A DNA stretch of 5,707 bases. It comes from Planctomycetota bacterium (GTDB lineage: Bacteria > Planctomycetota > Phycisphaerae > UBA1845). Numbering within the stretch: position 1 is the stretch's first letter; each line of letters starts with the position of its first letter. The DNA lies in NCBI GenBank assembly GCA_022563615.1, contig JADFMZ010000222.1, positions 1 through 5,707 on the forward strand, given 5' to 3'. The notes under the pieces are model-generated. The model was not told where the DNA came from and searched no databases. It saw nothing but the letters and a program-made list of their open reading frames with translations. A program made the position numbers and the translations under genes. Positions 5,499 to 5,707 of this stretch are shown in pieces.

Positions 5499-5707
5499 AT
5501 GCGACGTGCTGTAATCATCGACGCCGTTCGAACCCCGGTCGGTCGGTACGGCGGAGCGCTGAGCCGCGTTCGGCCTGACGATCTGGCCGCCGCCGTTATC
5601 GCCAAGCTGGTCGAACGCACCGGGATCGATCCTAATCTAATCGAAGATGTTTACTTCGGGGCGGCCAATCAAGCCGGCGAAGACAACCGCAACGTCGCGC
5701 GTATGGC
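5499..5707 (+). CDS. pcaF: Thiolase, PaaJ/PcaF type (3-oxoadipyl-CoA thiolase), N-terminal fragment
   Basis: Cuts a 3-oxoacyl-CoA with CoA to release acetyl-CoA; PaaJ/PcaF cleaves 3-oxoadipyl-CoA to succinyl-CoA and acetyl-CoA. Sixty-nine codons are visible before the right edge. The peptide starts MRRAVIIDAVRTPVGRYGG, the standard thiolase opening, then SRVRPDDLAA, and ends with GAANQAGEDNRNVARMA at about 53-69. The ANQAGEDNRNVARMA block is what I recognise from PaaJ and PcaF, more than from FadA or acetoacetyl-CoA thiolases, which makes the subtype likely but not certain. The active-site Cys, about 20 residues further on, and the C-terminal His and Cys are outside the window. A weak Shine-Dalgarno (GATAGG, 5485-5490) lies 8 bases before the ATG. 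It follows the PaaH-like dehydrogenase on the same strand, the logical pathway partner. Confidence 0.93.
   Translation, partial: MRRAVIIDAVRTPVGRYGGALSRVRPDDLAAAVIAKLVERTGIDPNLIEDVYFGAANQAGEDNRNVARM

Noticed and set aside
5378..5620. Minus-strand 80-codon open frame overlapping the thiolase start
   Set aside because: It is antisense to the thiolase N-terminus and runs through the palindromes; no motifs or good start site.

Overview
The window looks like chromosomal DNA from a GC-rich, Gram-negative-type bacterium. I favour Planctomycetota. The reasons are weak Shine-Dalgarno (SD) use, a multi-module YHS protein with a secretion signal, and intergenic spaces full of palindromes. This is inference only: there is no rRNA or other marker gene to confirm it.

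Left part (1-3678), all genes on the minus strand. At the far left is the first third-of-a-kilobase of an insertion element: the start of an IS701-family (DDE) transposase gene that runs off the window. Its leader can fold so that the SD is hidden in an 11-bp hairpin. Immediately upstream of it, in the same direction, lies a complete ftsK/spoIIIE DNA translocase gene. Upstream of ftsK, about 120 bp away, is a gene for an exported protein built from four YHS-like modules, arranged as a duplicated pair. A good sigma70-type promoter precedes the YHS gene.

Right part (3895-5707), genes on the plus strand. A divergent spacer of 216 bp separates the YHS gene from a PaaH-like 3-hydroxyacyl-CoA dehydrogenase, whose putative promoter sits so close to the ATG that the mRNA may be leaderless. 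After a 386-bp spacer comes the start of a thiolase with the PaaJ/PcaF (3-oxoadipyl-CoA thiolase) signature. The two enzymes would catalyse consecutive steps: oxidation of a 3-hydroxyacyl-CoA to a 3-oxoacyl-CoA, then thiolytic cleavage, as at the end of phenylacetate or dicarboxylyl-CoA degradation.

The most unusual DNA is the 386-bp spacer between dehydrogenase and thiolase. It holds an 85-bp element closed by 11-bp inverted arms with two hairpins inside, a 110-bp MITE-like element with perfect 17-bp inverted ends, a pair of REP-like palindromes in opposite orientation, and another hairpin just before the thiolase start. I see no CRISPR array, tRNA or rRNA, and no evidence of a complete new defence or metabolic system; the novelty candidates are the repeat cluster, the guarded transposase leader and the YHS duplication.
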